The notes beneath the pieces were generated by a model. It saw nothing but the letters and a program-made list of their open reading frames with translations. It did not search any database and was not told the DNA's origin. A program made the position numbers and the translations under genes. From assembly GCA_033398695.1 (NCBI GenBank), contig CM065809.1, positions 179,930,501 through 179,994,500 on the forward strand: a stretch of 64,000 bases of DNA, read 5' to 3'. The stretch comes from Orobanche coerulescens (taxonomy: Eukaryota; Streptophyta; Magnoliopsida; Lamiales; Orobanchaceae). Of the stretch, positions 21,918 through 33,186 are shown piece after piece (position 1 is the stretch's first letter; each line of letters starts with the position of its first letter).

Positions 21918-24549
21918 TTTTGATGTGTGATTCAAGATTTTAGATAAATAAAAATAAAAAAATAAAAAAAATCATGCAAGAGAGGGAGTTAACATGCTAC
22001 TCCGAATCCGTAATTGCTTTTAGATACTTTAAGTATTTATTTATAAATGAAGAGTATCAAATTTATTAAAAAATAAAAAAATTATAAAAAAATAATATTT
22101 ATGCGTATATAAGTTAGATATTAAAAAAAAATACTTGCATATTTGGGCCATTGAGGTTTACTTAAAAATTTGCCAAATTAAATTTCCTAATAAGAATAAA
22201 GCCATTCATTTGGCCAACTCAATTGATGACCAAATTAAAGTAACAAAGTAATAGTTAAGGGTGGCAAAATACCCAATTATTTTAAATATATGTTTAGTTA
22301 TTCATTCATTGGAGTGTCATTAAAAGTCAAGGTGAGATAGAAGATTTAAATAAATAAGAATCTAAAAAATAAAAAAATATCATGTATGAGAGAGTTAACA
22401 TGGTGCTCCGAATGTATGACAGTATTGTATATAATTATATATAATAAAATTATATTTGTTAATTAAATTTATTAATGCAAAAAACTCGCTAGTTATACAT
22501 ATTAGTTAGGTTTAACCGGTCGGAGTTCCTCACCAAGACAGAACAAAATAAAACAAAAAAGATGAGGTAAAAATTCACCCACTCGAATCCGTTTATAATT
22601 TATATAACCGTACACGTCCGAAATTTGATTTTAAAATGTATACTGCGCGTTTTCATCCCAAACCCATATAGTGATACCCGAAACAATACAGCTAGGGTTC
22701 AGCTATCGAAAACCTATTTAGATCTTATATACTTATGCCCGTCTCAAACTCGAGTAAAGATAATTTTAGTACATGTTTCCCTCGCCAATCTATATAGTTA
22801 TATGTACTAATTATCCAAATCTATTACAACATATAAAATCTAAATAATTAAATATAAATTGTCATGATAATTGATTGTTATGTCTGATTTCGAAACAAAA
22901 TTCGCTAAAATTGTTATACTTGATAAATTAGACAAATTAAATTAACGTCAATAATTTGACAAATTAATTTTTACTAAATATACTTAAAAATTTGCCAAAT
23001 TAAATTTCCTAATAAGAATAAAGCCGTTCATTTGGCCAACTCAATTGATGACCAAATTAAAGTAACAATGTAATAGTTAAGGGTGGTAAAATACACATTT
23101 ATTTTAAATATATGTTTAGTTATTCATTTATTGGAGTGTCATTGAAAATCAAGCTGAGATAGAAGATTTAAATAAATAAGAATCTAAAAAATAAAAAATA
23201 CCATGTATGAGAGAGTTAACATGGTGCTCCGGATGTGTAACAGTATTATTTATATTTATATATAATAAAACTATATTTGTTAATTAAATTTATTAATGCA
23301 AAAAACTCGTTAGTTATACATATCAGTTAGGTCCAGTCAGTTGGAGTTCCTCACCAAGACAGAACAAAATAAAACTAAAAAGATTCACCTATTCGAACCC
23401 GTTTATAATTTATATAACCGTACACGTCCGAAATTTGATTTAAAAATGTATTTAGTACGCGTTTTCATCCCAAACTCATATAGTGATACCCGAAACAATA
23501 CAGCTAGGGTTCAGCAATCGAAAATCTATTTAGATCTTATATACTTATACCCGTCTCAAACTCGAGTAAAGATAATTTTAGTACATGTTCCCCTCGCCAA
23601 TCTATATAGTTATATGTACTAATTATCCATATCTATTACAACATATAAAATCTAAATAATCAAATATAAGTTCATGATAATTGATTGTTATGTCTGATTT
23701 CAAGAAAAAATCACTAAAATTGATATACTTGATAAATTAGACAAATTAAATTAACGTCAATAATTTAGCAAATTAATTTTTTTACTAAATATATTTATTT
23801 GGCCAACTTAATGATTGGTAAAATTATATTTTCTATTAAAATAATACTATTTATTAGGTCAACTTGATAATTGGTCAAGTTAATTTGCTTAAAAATATGA
23901 TGGTAAAATACACTTTGATTATATGAACTTATTACCAAAATCTTAAAACGTATAAAATCTACATAATCAAATATAAGATTGATGTAGTATTCAAAGTTTT
24001 TGATAAATACGATTAATATAAGTTCGATAATTGATCAAATTAGATTCCCCATAAGAAATACAGTAATTAATTTGACTAACTTAGTAATTATGATTAATAT
24101 TGACCAAACTAAAATTTTTAATTAAATAAAACTACTAAATAAAACAAATGTGAGATTCAAATTTTATAAACATAATTAATGTATATTTAATAATTGACAA
24201 ATTTTATTTTTACTAAAAAATTAAATTATTTATTTGTCCAACTTAATAATTGGCCAAATTAAACACAATAAACTAAAATTCTTAAGCTTGTGTATGAAAT
24301 AACTATGAGGTTGAAAAATACACAACGAATTCTAAGTATTTATTTAGGTTTGAGTTCTATTTTCAATCGATGTGGGATTCAAGACGCTGAATTCTATTTA
24401 TTTAGGTTATCCATCGTTTAAGTACCATCTCAAATCAATGTGGGAGCCAAAACTTTAGATAAATAAGAATCCAAAAATAAGACAATGCCACATAGGAAAG
24501 AGAGTTAATGTGGTGCTTTGGATCCGTAACGCTATTATATATATATAGA

Positions 24550-25331
24550 TAATTCCTACATAATATATCAGCATACACCTTATGCAGTCAAATAAGTATC
24601 TTATGGCGCAATTATGATTAGTTATTAATTTAAAAGTATGAATTAAACAATTTTAATTCAAGTGGTTAATTAATCTATTTGATTTAATTAGGCATGATTA
24701 AATTAAATATGACTAATCATATTATGCTATTAAAGCACATAAAACATACAAATTTGTACACAAAGCAAATAGTAGGGCCGAGTTCGTGTACCTTACTTCG
24801 TGAATAGGGGCAGAAACATGTTGAAAACTGGACTGCCGGGCGGGGCGGGCTCCTGTCGGGTCGGGTCAGACGGTTTGGTCGAGGATCTGGGCGTGGGCCT
24901 TGCAGCAGTGTGTTGGAGGCAATTTCATCTGGTAGGCGGTGGTGCCGGTGGCTGCTGAATCTCGTGGGTGAAAAATCGGTTAGGGTTTCAACGGTTTTGC
25001 TTTTCTGGTCGGGATGGGGGTGATTCCGTCCGAATCTGGATCACAGGGTGGTCGCGGGTTGGACCTGGTGTAGGGAAGATGATGGCTACAGTAGGGTGGG
25101 CGACGGAAATTAAGGTTGGCGATCGCGAGATTCGCGAAGAAGGTGACGAGAGGCTGTATGGGGGCGTCCGATCTAGTACTGATTTGGATCGGCGACGTCA
25201 TGGAGGCTGAGGCCGTGATGCTTGGTTGCTCGCAGGGAAGACGACGACGGCCGCGGGTTTTAGGGTTTCAGAATTTTTTTTTGGGTCGAATTTTGCTTGC
25301 TCTATTGGTAGAGTACGTGCTGATAACGTGT
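24550..25331. other. Unassigned sequence, GC-rich from about 24830
   Basis: The AT-rich beginning gives way to a GC-rich stretch (about 24830-25260) with open frames on both strands but no recognisable protein. It may be internal sequence of the truncated LTR element whose candidate LTR begins at 25332, since a TTATCAGCAC motif (minus strand) sits beside that LTR. I see no supportable gene. Confidence 0.35.
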
Positions 25332-25513
25332 TGTAGTAAAAATATACAAGACGAAAATTAGGGCAGAAGATGTATCTATTTTCATTGATAGAGTCCATTT
25401 ACATAGGGAGATATTACATATTCTGGAACATTCTAACAGGTCTAGCCCTACAGTAACTGGGAGAAGTTCATAAGTCTGTAAACTAAGGCACACACTGTGT
25501 ATTAACTTTAACA
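25332..25513 (-). mobile_element. Candidate short LTR (182 bp) of a truncated retrotransposon
   Basis: A segment with TGTAGTAAAAAT and ATTAACTTTAACA ends, that is 5'-TG...CA-3' on either strand. On the minus strand it is followed by ACGTTATCAGCACG, a primer-binding-like motif. No second copy was found and the flanks show no matching 5-bp duplication, so this is tentative. Confidence 0.3.
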
Positions 25514-25779
25514 TTTAATGCATTGTCTCGAGAGATTGGCATATTTTTTTGTTTCAATTAATCACATGTGTTATTCGGCATTTTCCCATTCTATATTTCA
25601 CTCGGTCGTTCAAATCAAGCTGCTTTATGATGTTGAGAAAGTTGGTGTTCGATTATCCGTGTGAGATTCAAATAATACTAGTGTATACTAACCATTTTGA
25701 AATTATTTATCCTTTAAGCATTTCAAACATGCTTAATAAAGCTACTTTATAACATGTATGCCAAAAAAAAAAAAAAAAA
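25514..25779. other. No gene or repeat recognised
   Basis: AT-rich sequence with a short open frame (about 25549-25752) lacking any domain, ending in a poly-A run at about 25763-25779. Confidence 0.4.
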
Positions 25780-26165
25780 CACGGGTCCGGATACTCGCGG
25801 GTTTATATTCGAATGGGTTCAATTCGGGTCCGAATTTGGGGCGGGTAGAGAAAAATAGATTCGGGTCCGGTTCGGTTCCAGGGTGGGATACCCACCCCAA
25901 AACCATCCCGATATATATATATATAAAATATTAATAGTTAATAAATTAAAATATATATAAATATTATATATATATAATATTAATCCAAGAAAAAATATAT
26001 ATTAATCCGTAGGTACCCACTGGGTACCCAGAACCGAGCGGGGCGGGTTTGGGGCGGACCCGGAAAAAATTTGGTGGGTCTGGGACGGGTTTGGGGCTTT
26101 TAACTGCGGGTCCGGATTTGGGTAGACAATACCCGCCCCCGCCTCGCCCCATTGTCATCTCTAAT
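25780..26165. mobile_element. hAT-like MITE or remnant rich in GGGTACCC/GGGTCCGG
   Basis: A GC-rich, Gly/Pro-triplet-like sequence with repeated CGGGTCCGGAT and GGGTACCCA motifs in opposite orientations around an AT-rich core (about 25910-26000). The right end reads CCCCATTGTCATCTCTA, the complement of the TAGAGATGACAATGGGG end common in plant hAT elements. The left end is less clear and abuts a poly-A run. Confidence 0.45.
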
Positions 26166-26204
26166 GAATCCATCATCTCAAATCTGAATAATAATTGCTA
26201 ATTC

Positions 26205-27541
26205 TAAATTGGAAATTAATCAATTTATAAAATTTACTCGCAAGCGCACGATTCGTTCGATGTAGATATGCGGTGCAAGGTCGATTCCACGTGGAGGACT
26301 ATGATAGTGAAGTAAATATATTCCTATCGTTTTGAACCAAATTATATTAAATTCTAACATAGTCCCAAATAATTTGATTTTTAATTGGTTATATTAATTG
26401 CAACAAATAACATTAATTTTTAAGTAGATTTTAGATAAATTGATCTTAAATAATTTATTAGGGTTTAGAATCCACCAATGTCTATTTATTATTTATTTTA
26501 TATTTTAATTCCAATAAATTCAGGAAATAGATTCTGAAATCAATCTCACTATTTCCCTATAGATTTAACAATAAGTACAAAATTATAATTCAAATATAGA
26601 TTTTCCTTTGCTTCAAAAATGTAATTTCTAAGCATTATATGTATCCAATTTAATGGAAAACAAATAATCAAAGAAATTAACTAATATCAATAATCACAAA
26701 GCAATGGGGAATTTATAACTATAAAAAATATGTGATATAATTGATGAAATAATATTCCCCTATTGAAGCGAAAATCATAATCATTAAAAATATTTATTTG
26801 GAATTATTATATAAATATTAATAATAATATAGACATGGTTTCATCATAACCCCAGTAAAAGAAAATTACTCACTCATAATAACAACACAAATAAATAAAT
26901 ATTTCATAATATTAGTACTTAAATATAATTTTATTATACAATATTTTTATTTCTCCCTCTTACAATAACTCTCTCTATTTTATTTTTTCTCCTCCTTTTT
27001 TTTCCTCCAAAAACACTACACATTCATCCCCTATTTATACTACTACAAAATTAATAAAATAATAATTTTTAACATTTTAAAATTTCACCCCCAATTATTT
27101 CACGACGGCTAATGATGCTGATGTCATGGATGACATCAGCACATAGTTGAATTTCTGGTCCAATCGGGTGTTGACACGTGGCACAATATGGTCCGTCTAT
27201 TTAATTGTCCTTCAAACGGTCATAATTTCTTCATACGAACTCGAATTTGGATGAATTTTAAACGATCGTCTCGACGAGACGAATAAAATGAGACCAGTCG
27301 TGACTATATTTGAATTTTGGAAAAATATCGTCCTTGAACCAATTGATATGTCTTGTACCGGTTGGTTAACCTGCAGATATAATTTAATTCCAATTAATTA
27401 TCCAAAAATGACATAAAATTATAGAAAGTTCTAACAAAATGAAATATAAATATATGGTAAAACGAATAAATTATCACACAAAACACACTATTATATATAT
27501 AAAATACTAATAAAAATATTACTCAAAATATACCAAACAAA
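26205..27541 (-). mobile_element. LTR of a Ty3-type element (3' LTR of a truncated copy)
   Basis: On the minus strand the LTR would start TGTTTGGTATATTTTGAG at 27541. It is preceded by AAGTGTGGGGGAATT, a typical polypurine tract. The other end is near 26205, but I could not fix it. The first ~225 bp (27316-27541) match 58369-58598, the LTR-like end of the Athila relic. Near the far end is CTCGCAAGCGCACGATTCGTTCG, a stretch common in R-U5 of such LTRs. Only the polypurine side of the internal region remains. Confidence 0.55.
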
Positions 27542-28190
27542 TTCCCCCACACTTATCTTTTGCACGTCCTCGGGCAAATCTTATACTCGAGTTATAATAC
27601 TCATATGCTAAAAAAACATGACAAAACCAATATCAAGAGAGAACAAGTGATCATGACACAAGTGAGATCAGAGAAAAATAGGATGCCGCACCAAATTCTA
27701 ACAACTTCATTGAGAATCGAATGCAAAAAGATTCAATACCATCACGGTGGATATCACTCTTCACTCAAGTGTATATACGGGATATTCAAGAAGAGTTCAC
27801 TCATATCAAAACATAATGTGTCATTACCATATGTTTGGTCAAAAATCAAATCTCCACTACTAAAAAAAAAATAAACTCATGCATAAATCAAAAGGTCTTT
27901 AGATGCATAAATGGAAAATTATGAGGTTTCACTACACCATAGATTGGCTATAGCAACCAGATTTCAAAAATTTCATCAGAAAACGTTGCTATTGATAGAC
28001 CAGCTCGGATATATTGCAATATGCATTTATAAAGTGTTACAATTGAAGCGAAAAAGTTGGAAATAGTGTAAAATTTACATTCTATTGTAACAATTTAAGA
28101 ATTCGTTGCTGTACATAGCAATTTTGGGCCCAAGATTTAGGCGGGTACTAAAGAAATTGAGCGGGCTTTTGAAACATTAAAACACTAACC
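27542..28190 (-). other. Internal remnant of the LTR element and gene upstream region
   Basis: 27542-27880 follows the polypurine tract on the minus strand and looks like non-coding 3' internal retroelement sequence. 27900-28190 is AT-rich and leads into the HIG1 gene's 5' UTR; it includes short TTGCTAT/ATTGCAAC-type repeats. The 104-codon frame at 27560 starts with a weak context and has no domain. Confidence 0.4.
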
Positions 28191-28199
28191 ACATTATCT

Positions 28200-28756
28200 C
28201 AAACCCTCGCCGCTCCCTCAGCCCAAACTCGCCACCTAACACTCACGTCGAAAGCAACTCACCACATATCCGGAGACTACATTAGGGTTTATCCACACAC
28301 CGCCTTATTCACGCGACATTTCTGTCTCTCTGTATTTTTGCTTTCTCTCTCCGAACCGTGTCGCCGCCGCTACCACCAGAACAATACGCCGCGACCACCA
28401 TCAGGAAAAGCATCCGCCTCCACCACCAGGCCGCATCACCACCACCAGATACACTGTGTAAGTCTCGCCCGCCCTAGGCGTTCTTACCCGCATCCAAACC
28501 CTAATCCTCTGACAGTTTTGATCTTCCTATGTCGTATTCGCTATTTTCAAAGGATTTCTTATAATTATTTGAGGGAATTTTTGTTTATTCCAAATTTCAC
28601 ATGATTTCTGCAAAACAATATCTCTGTATTAGGGTCTCCTAATGTCTCTGACAATAATCATTCGTTCAGAAATGATGATATTCGTAGTATTAATAGCATA
28701 ATTTTGTTCGTAGAATTGGTGTTTCTTTTTTAATTAACTGCGAGGAAAATGATCAG
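28200..28756 (+). promoter_or_regulatory. Probable 5' UTR exon and 5' UTR intron of the HIG1-domain gene
   Basis: 28200-28458 is C-rich (CCGCCGC, CCACCACC) as many plant 5' UTRs are. It is followed by a good donor, CTGT|GTAAGT, at about 28459. The sequence then becomes T-rich and ends ATGATCAG|ATGG, a plausible acceptor directly before the start codon. The exact transcription start is not determined. Confidence 0.45.
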
Positions 28757-29172
28757 ATGGGTGCTATCAATTCGGAGCTAGAAGAACTATTTCAGGAGAA
28801 AAAGCGAGTTAGGAATCCCCTTGTCCCAATTGGTAAATTTTCTCCTTCTCTTTATGCTTCACTGTTTTGTAACCTGAGTAGCATTTTCAATATACTTTTT
28901 CTTTTCAGTTTGTTTATCTCCATAATAATTATGACCAAAACTTAAGATTAATTACTATTGGTGATCCATTTCTCTCTGTGAATACCTAAACATGAGATTA
29001 TGAGTCATATGACAAAGCCCAAGTCTCTGGAAAGATCACCAACGAAACACCTCACTTATAAGTATGCAATTTCAAACAGGATGGAATTGTGATGTTAAGG
29101 TTGTAAAGAAAGTCAATATATGTGCGTGTGTGTGTGTGTATTTGGTAGATTAGCGCCTCAAAATATAGTGAA

Positions 29173-29207
<35 letters not shown>

Positions 29208-29307
29208 ACGAGCAATGTATGATGTTTGGGTTTCTAGTGCCTCAATAATGGAAACAATAGTTGGTGTTGGAATGCCGCAAACATTCCTCTGAGGTCAACA
29301 CATAATA

Positions 29308-29371
<64 letters not shown>

Positions 29372-29550
29372 TTTGTTTTGGGATCTCAGGTGCTCTAATG
29401 ACAGCAGGGGTGCTCACAGCTGGTTTAATTAGTTTCAGACAGGGAAATTCCCGTTTGGGTCAGAAACTAATGAGGGCTCGTGTGGTTGTGCAAGGTGCTA
29501 CGGTTGCACTAATGGTTGGGACAGCATATTACTACGGGGAGAAATTTTGA
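28757..29550 (+). CDS. HIG1-domain (hypoxia-responsive/RCF1-like) mitochondrial protein
   Basis: Two coding exons: 28757-28832 and 29390-29550. The intron (28833-29389) has GT...AG ends and splits the Gly26 codon, giving 78 residues. The N-terminal ~20 residues are acidic, then basic. NPLVPIGALMTAGVLTAGLI opens the HIG_1_N domain, with a first membrane segment at about 27-41, the SFRQGNSRLGQKLMRARVV loop with its conserved QxxMRARV, and a second membrane segment at about 60-75 ending AYYYGEKF. Family members sit in the inner mitochondrial membrane and help assemble or tune cytochrome c oxidase and respiratory supercomplexes. The length is typical of the small plant members. The intron holds (TGAT)n at about 29174-29207 and a long (TA)n at about 29311-29369. 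This is the only host gene here that looks intact. Confidence 0.85.
29174..29207. repeat. (GATT)n microsatellite in the HIG1 intron
   Basis: About eight uninterrupted GATT units within the intron. Confidence 0.9.
29311..29369. repeat. (TA)n microsatellite in the HIG1 intron
   Basis: About 29 TA units ending about 20 bp before the 3' splice site. Confidence 0.9.
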
Positions 29551-30692
29551 GAACGATAACTTAAACTTGTGTGCGTGCATTGATGATGATGATGTATACT
29601 TACATAGAAAATACTCCACTCTCAGCCCAGATGGATGTTAAACAGATAAGCTGGCATTATCATCCAACGGACGCCTTCTTGCCTTCCATTTATAAATGCG
29701 TGAGTTGTGCTGTAATTCTAACATATATTGCGGTTTGTTGATTTTCAGTGATGGTGAATAAAAAATTTAGATGCATAACGAATCCTACAAATAACAATCA
29801 ACACCCCCTCTTCTGTAATGAAAACTCTCAAACCATCATCCTAAAGTTATTCTGTACTTTACATGGTAATTGAATATTCATCTGGCAAGGTCATATTCTT
29901 GTGTAAGAAAAAGTATGCAATGGATCTTCTGGAAGGAATTATGTATCAGTCAAGGGATAGTTCAAGTGATATTTTATGTATACATAGTGATGATTTTCGC
30001 ACTTGACCTCCCGCATTTTTCTTTCAGGCCTTTTTTTGGCCTTAATTTATATTTTTTTTTCGGTTCAATACTCCAATGTACTTCACACCCTTTCAGTTTC
30101 AACAAAGGCTCTTAATCTCCACAATACTCTTATGAACATTGGTCCCTATTTGTCACACATCTAGTTCACAATCAAATCTTTGACTAGAGGGTGCAAAATG
30201 GATGAGTCATCAACAAGAATGGATAATGACTAAAGTAATGTGCTTGATCAAAGAAATAGGCTAAGGCTCAATGGGGCTTCTAAGGATAAAATGTAATGGG
30301 TGAGAAAATATAAGCTAACAAGGGGTTAATCCTAATTGCCTTTATCATCTTAATGCAAGAGTTTTTGAATGTAGTCTCGAAATGTATAAATGAGCAAGTT
30401 CTAGAATGAACACAATATGTTTGACCACACAACAAAAAATATAGAGCGTATATATAAGGATTGCTCTAAGGCTCAAAACTCACAAAAAGGGTGTTGTGTA
30501 CTGAATCCCATCACCTTCATCCAAATCCATTATCAAAACTAGTGAAACATCCCAAAATGATTTTTTCACTAATGTTTTCTCAAGAAAATAGTGTCGTGAT
30601 TTTCAACCTCATTTTTTTTATATATATTATTTATATATATATATATATATCTATACATAGATAGATAGATAGATAGATAGATATAGATATAC
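29551..30692. other. HIG1 3' UTR, then unassigned AT-rich sequence
   Basis: The HIG1 transcript probably ends before about 29800; AATAAAAAATTT at about 29757 could serve as a polyadenylation region. The rest is AT-rich. It may be LTR-derived, since at its right edge a (TAGA)n microsatellite (30658-30690) adjoins a polypurine-like tract on the minus strand. The frame at 29870-30115 has no recognisable domain. Confidence 0.4.
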
Positions 30693-30693
30693 A

Positions 30694-30707
30694 CCTTCCC
30701 CCACACT
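30694..30707 (-). other. Polypurine-tract-like motif AAGTGTGGGGGAAG
   Basis: On the minus strand the motif precedes TGTATATC, as in the polypurine tract and LTR start at 27541. It suggests a small leftover of another Athila/Tat-type element between the HIG1 and LOG-like genes. Confidence 0.35.
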
Positions 30708-30914
30708 TAATGATAAACACTATCCTTATTGTGTAAAAAAAACAATAGAGTAAGGGTTTAAATAAGGCTTCCCTGTTTATGAAAGATGACGCTTCGCTCA
30801 AGCCTTTATTGGACCTGCAAGAAATAAGTGTGGCAAAACAACATAAGAAAATATATACCCGGAAGTATAACACAAACAACCTAGATGCGCTTCAAGAGAG
30901 TTCGAAGAGTCGCC

Positions 30915-31582
30915 TTACGCTGCCATCAATGCTTTTATTAAAAACAAACGAGAAAAAGTACAGTAATAGAAATAACAATACATAAATCGTGGATAGATGC
31001 GCATCAAGAGGTCGAAAAGAAACTCCTTAAGTTTTTTGATCAGCTCTTCTGGTGTTGTTGCAACAACTATGATTCGTTTAGCACGCTCAGAAATAAAACT
31101 TTTTTCAGAAGAGTAGTTGCTGAAAGATAGTAAACGATCGAAGAAACCATTGACATTTAGCAGACCTATTGGTTTCGTATGAACATTTAACTGGGCTCTG
31201 GTAACCACATGAAAAAGTTCCTCAAGAGTGCCAAAACCACCGGGAAGGGTGATAAAGGCATCAACATTATTTGTCATGTGAGTTATGCGGTCTTGCATAT
31301 TCACAACTCTGAACTCATCTCCAATGGTTGCTCCAGTGATTTTACTTTCAGCCAGAGGTTTTGGAATGATTCCAACACTTTTACTCCTTCCATATAGGCT
31401 GAAGCAGCAGCACGTCCCATTAATCCTAGACTTCCTCCTCCGTAAACTACATGAATGCATTTTTCTCCTAAGATACGACCCAAGGTGTGGGCTGCTCCAG
31501 TAAAGCAAGCCTCTTTCCCATGACTAGCTCCACCAAAAATACAGATGGAGTTAAATCTTTTTGCGGAGGATGATGATTCCAT
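30915..31582 (-). pseudogene. LOG-like cytokinin riboside 5'-monophosphate phosphoribohydrolase, intronless, frameshifted
   Basis: The ATG at 31582 opens SSICIFGGASHGKE-like sequence (MESSSSAKRFNSICIFGGAS), then VVYGGGSLGLMGRAA. At about 31373 a one-base loss in an A run shifts the frame. The reading resumes with VGIIPKPLAESKITGATIGDE, ITHMTNNVDAFITLPGGFGTLEEL and KPIGLLNVNGFFDRLL, ending about 30990-30915. PGGxGTxxE is the signature of LOG enzymes, which release active cytokinin bases from their nucleotides in the cytosol. Known plant LOG genes usually have several introns; none is seen here, which suggests a retrocopy. The C-terminal tail differs from typical LOGs. Apart from the one shift all key motifs are present, so an assembly error is possible. 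Confidence 0.75.
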
Positions 31583-31897
31583 TTTTTTTTGAAAAAGAAA
31601 ATTATTTTAGAGAGAAAAGGAAAAGAATACAAGTTTTAGAGATGCAGAAAAAAAACAAATGCAATGTTTATTTATAGATGCAAAATAAAGTAAAAAGATT
31701 TATTAAATTTGTGACCGCATTAATTGCGCTTCAACTACTCAATAAAATAATGAATGCATTTATTGCGTATCACATTTTTTATTCAGAAAATCTAAAAAAA
31801 CGACAAAAAGTACAGATACTCACGTGTATGTACAGTAGTTGTGATTGTGGCTCACATCTTCCTCTGATTTTACGTTCAGAAACGGCTTAAACGCCTT
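31583..31897. other. Upstream region of the LOG-like copy, nothing specific
   Basis: AT-rich, A-run-containing sequence between the LOG-like ATG and the end of the next minus-strand ORF. No clear TATA box could be assigned. Confidence 0.4.
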
Positions 31898-32443
31898 CTA
31901 TGAGTCGGGGAGAAGCTTCCCATCCAATTTTCTTATAAATTGGCAAACAGAGTCTTTTAACGTCAGATTCCCAAGACATTGTTCATATTCTGGTTTGAAT
32001 TTATTCCACAAACATCGAATCCCGTAATGTACGAGTCCACTAGGATGCGTGTCAAGAGAAATTTCGGTATCATCTAAATTCTCCTTATTCAGACCATCCT
32101 TGATGAACTGCATTTTATCTTCTCTGTTTGTGGAAGGAATTCCTAAAGATCGACAGCTTGAATCACAGTTCCACCTGGCACATTTGTAGCAAACGACCAT
32201 TTTCTTTGCTCGTCATTTCTTGGCATATGTACTTTTTCCAAGCCCTGGTAAAAATCTAGTTGGTGTTTCCGTGAATTCACATGCTATTCTTACTTTGGCT
32301 TCAATAATGAATCGAATATCAAAAGGTATGCCGTTATTCATAAGCAACCTCATCCTTTCAAGTTTGGCTTGGTAAAGTTTCAAAATGACTTTTTTGCTAA
32401 GAAAGGGAAATCTTTTTTCAATTGTTTTCAAAGTTTGTTCCAT
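31898..32443 (-). pseudogene. Unrecognised ORF with a Cys cluster, one in-frame stop
   Basis: The ATG at 32443 opens 76 codons ending STYAKK, then TGA at 32213-32215. The same frame continues at once with RAKKMVVCYKCARWNCDSSC and about 95 more codons to a stop at 31898. The total would be about 181 residues. The first half is basic and amphipathic (FPFLSKKVILKLYQAKLERMR), with a PTRFLPGLGK stretch. The second half starts with a Cys cluster (CYKCARWNCDSSC) and is otherwise polar. I do not recognise the family. The intact coding texture on both sides of the stop suggests a recent loss or an assembly error. It lies just upstream of the truncated 5' LTR of element 1. Confidence 0.45.
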
Positions 32444-32531
32444 AATTAAAAAAATAAAATAAAAAAATAAAAAATATCTACAAAATCAGTTGTTGTGGGA
32501 AACTGAAAAATCCGACTTTACTAGCCACGGA

Positions 32532-32941
32532 GTATCTTGTTATGTATTGTTGATGCATATTCGATTTGTTTAAATATGATACTTGTACTAGCATCGTTTT
32601 GCTAACCCCTTCGGGGGTGGACATTTGTTTTGATGTTCAGGTAGCTGAGGAGCGGGGAAACAAACACGACCGATGTGTGACGACGAAGGGGTTCAGTGAT
32701 GTTTGTCGTTGCTTTTGATTGTCTTCTTGATTCATTTTCCGTACTCGAGTACGAATGTCTTATTAATATCTTTTCGATATGGTTGTATTAATTACTCGTT
32801 GAACCAGTTGAATCGGTTTTGTAAACTTGAATTTCCGTGGTATTGATGTCCTATATTTATATTTCTTTTATTTAGCCTTGTAAATCCTTTCTAAAAGGGT
32901 TTACGGCGCTGTAATTATCCCGAATATCTCGGGGTGTTACA
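32532..32941 (+). repeat. Element 1 5' LTR, 3' remnant
   Basis: Matches about 39806-40210 with few differences and ends CGGGGTGTTACA. The missing 5' ~1.96 kb includes the U3 and TATA, so the copy cannot start its own transcript. Confidence 0.85.
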
Positions 32942-32946
32942 GAATA

Positions 32947-32958
32947 TGGTATCGGAGC
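32947..32958 (+). other. Primer-binding site, tRNA-iMet type
   Basis: TGGTATCGGAGC, five bases after the LTR end; the usual plant iMet site is TGGTATCAGAGC. Confidence 0.85.
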
Positions 32959-33186
32959 TAAGATTCATGGATATCTTGGCAGTCGGGTTTTAAGTTGGGT
33001 CTGTTTACGTTATTGATTTACGAGTCGTTCGTAACATCACTGTTCAGCCAAAAGTCGTCATGTGGACCGTGGTTGTAAGTCTCCTAATCTCTTATATTAC
33101 CGTTTTACTTAATTACTGTTTTGTGAGTAGTGACGGGCTTTATTTCAAAAACTTTGTCCTGGATATTGAGGAATTGTGTTTACAGT

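Larger units (their letters stand above)
20313..24549 (-). mobile_element. Complete non-autonomous Helitron carrying a solo LTR
   Basis: On the minus strand the 5' end TCTATATATATATAATAGCG starts at 24549 after A. The 3' end is the stem-loop plus GCTATACACTAG ending at 20313, followed by T. It belongs to the same family as 17340-19785. It is longer because it contains a 1,036-bp solo LTR and an approximately 815-bp direct duplication (about 22430-23245 and 23250-23900), each copy holding a 5'-end-like block with GAGAGTTAACATGGTGCTCCG. No replicase gene is present. Confidence 0.8.

Noticed and set aside
24968..25361. Overlapping open frames on both strands in GC-rich sequence
   Set aside because: GC-rich DNA has few stops. 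No family motif, and the frames overlap each other in several registers.
28338..28604. Open frame rich in Pro/His/Arg before the HIG1 start
   Set aside because: It lies in the probable 5' UTR and first intron, crosses the GTAAGT donor at 28459, and has no domain.
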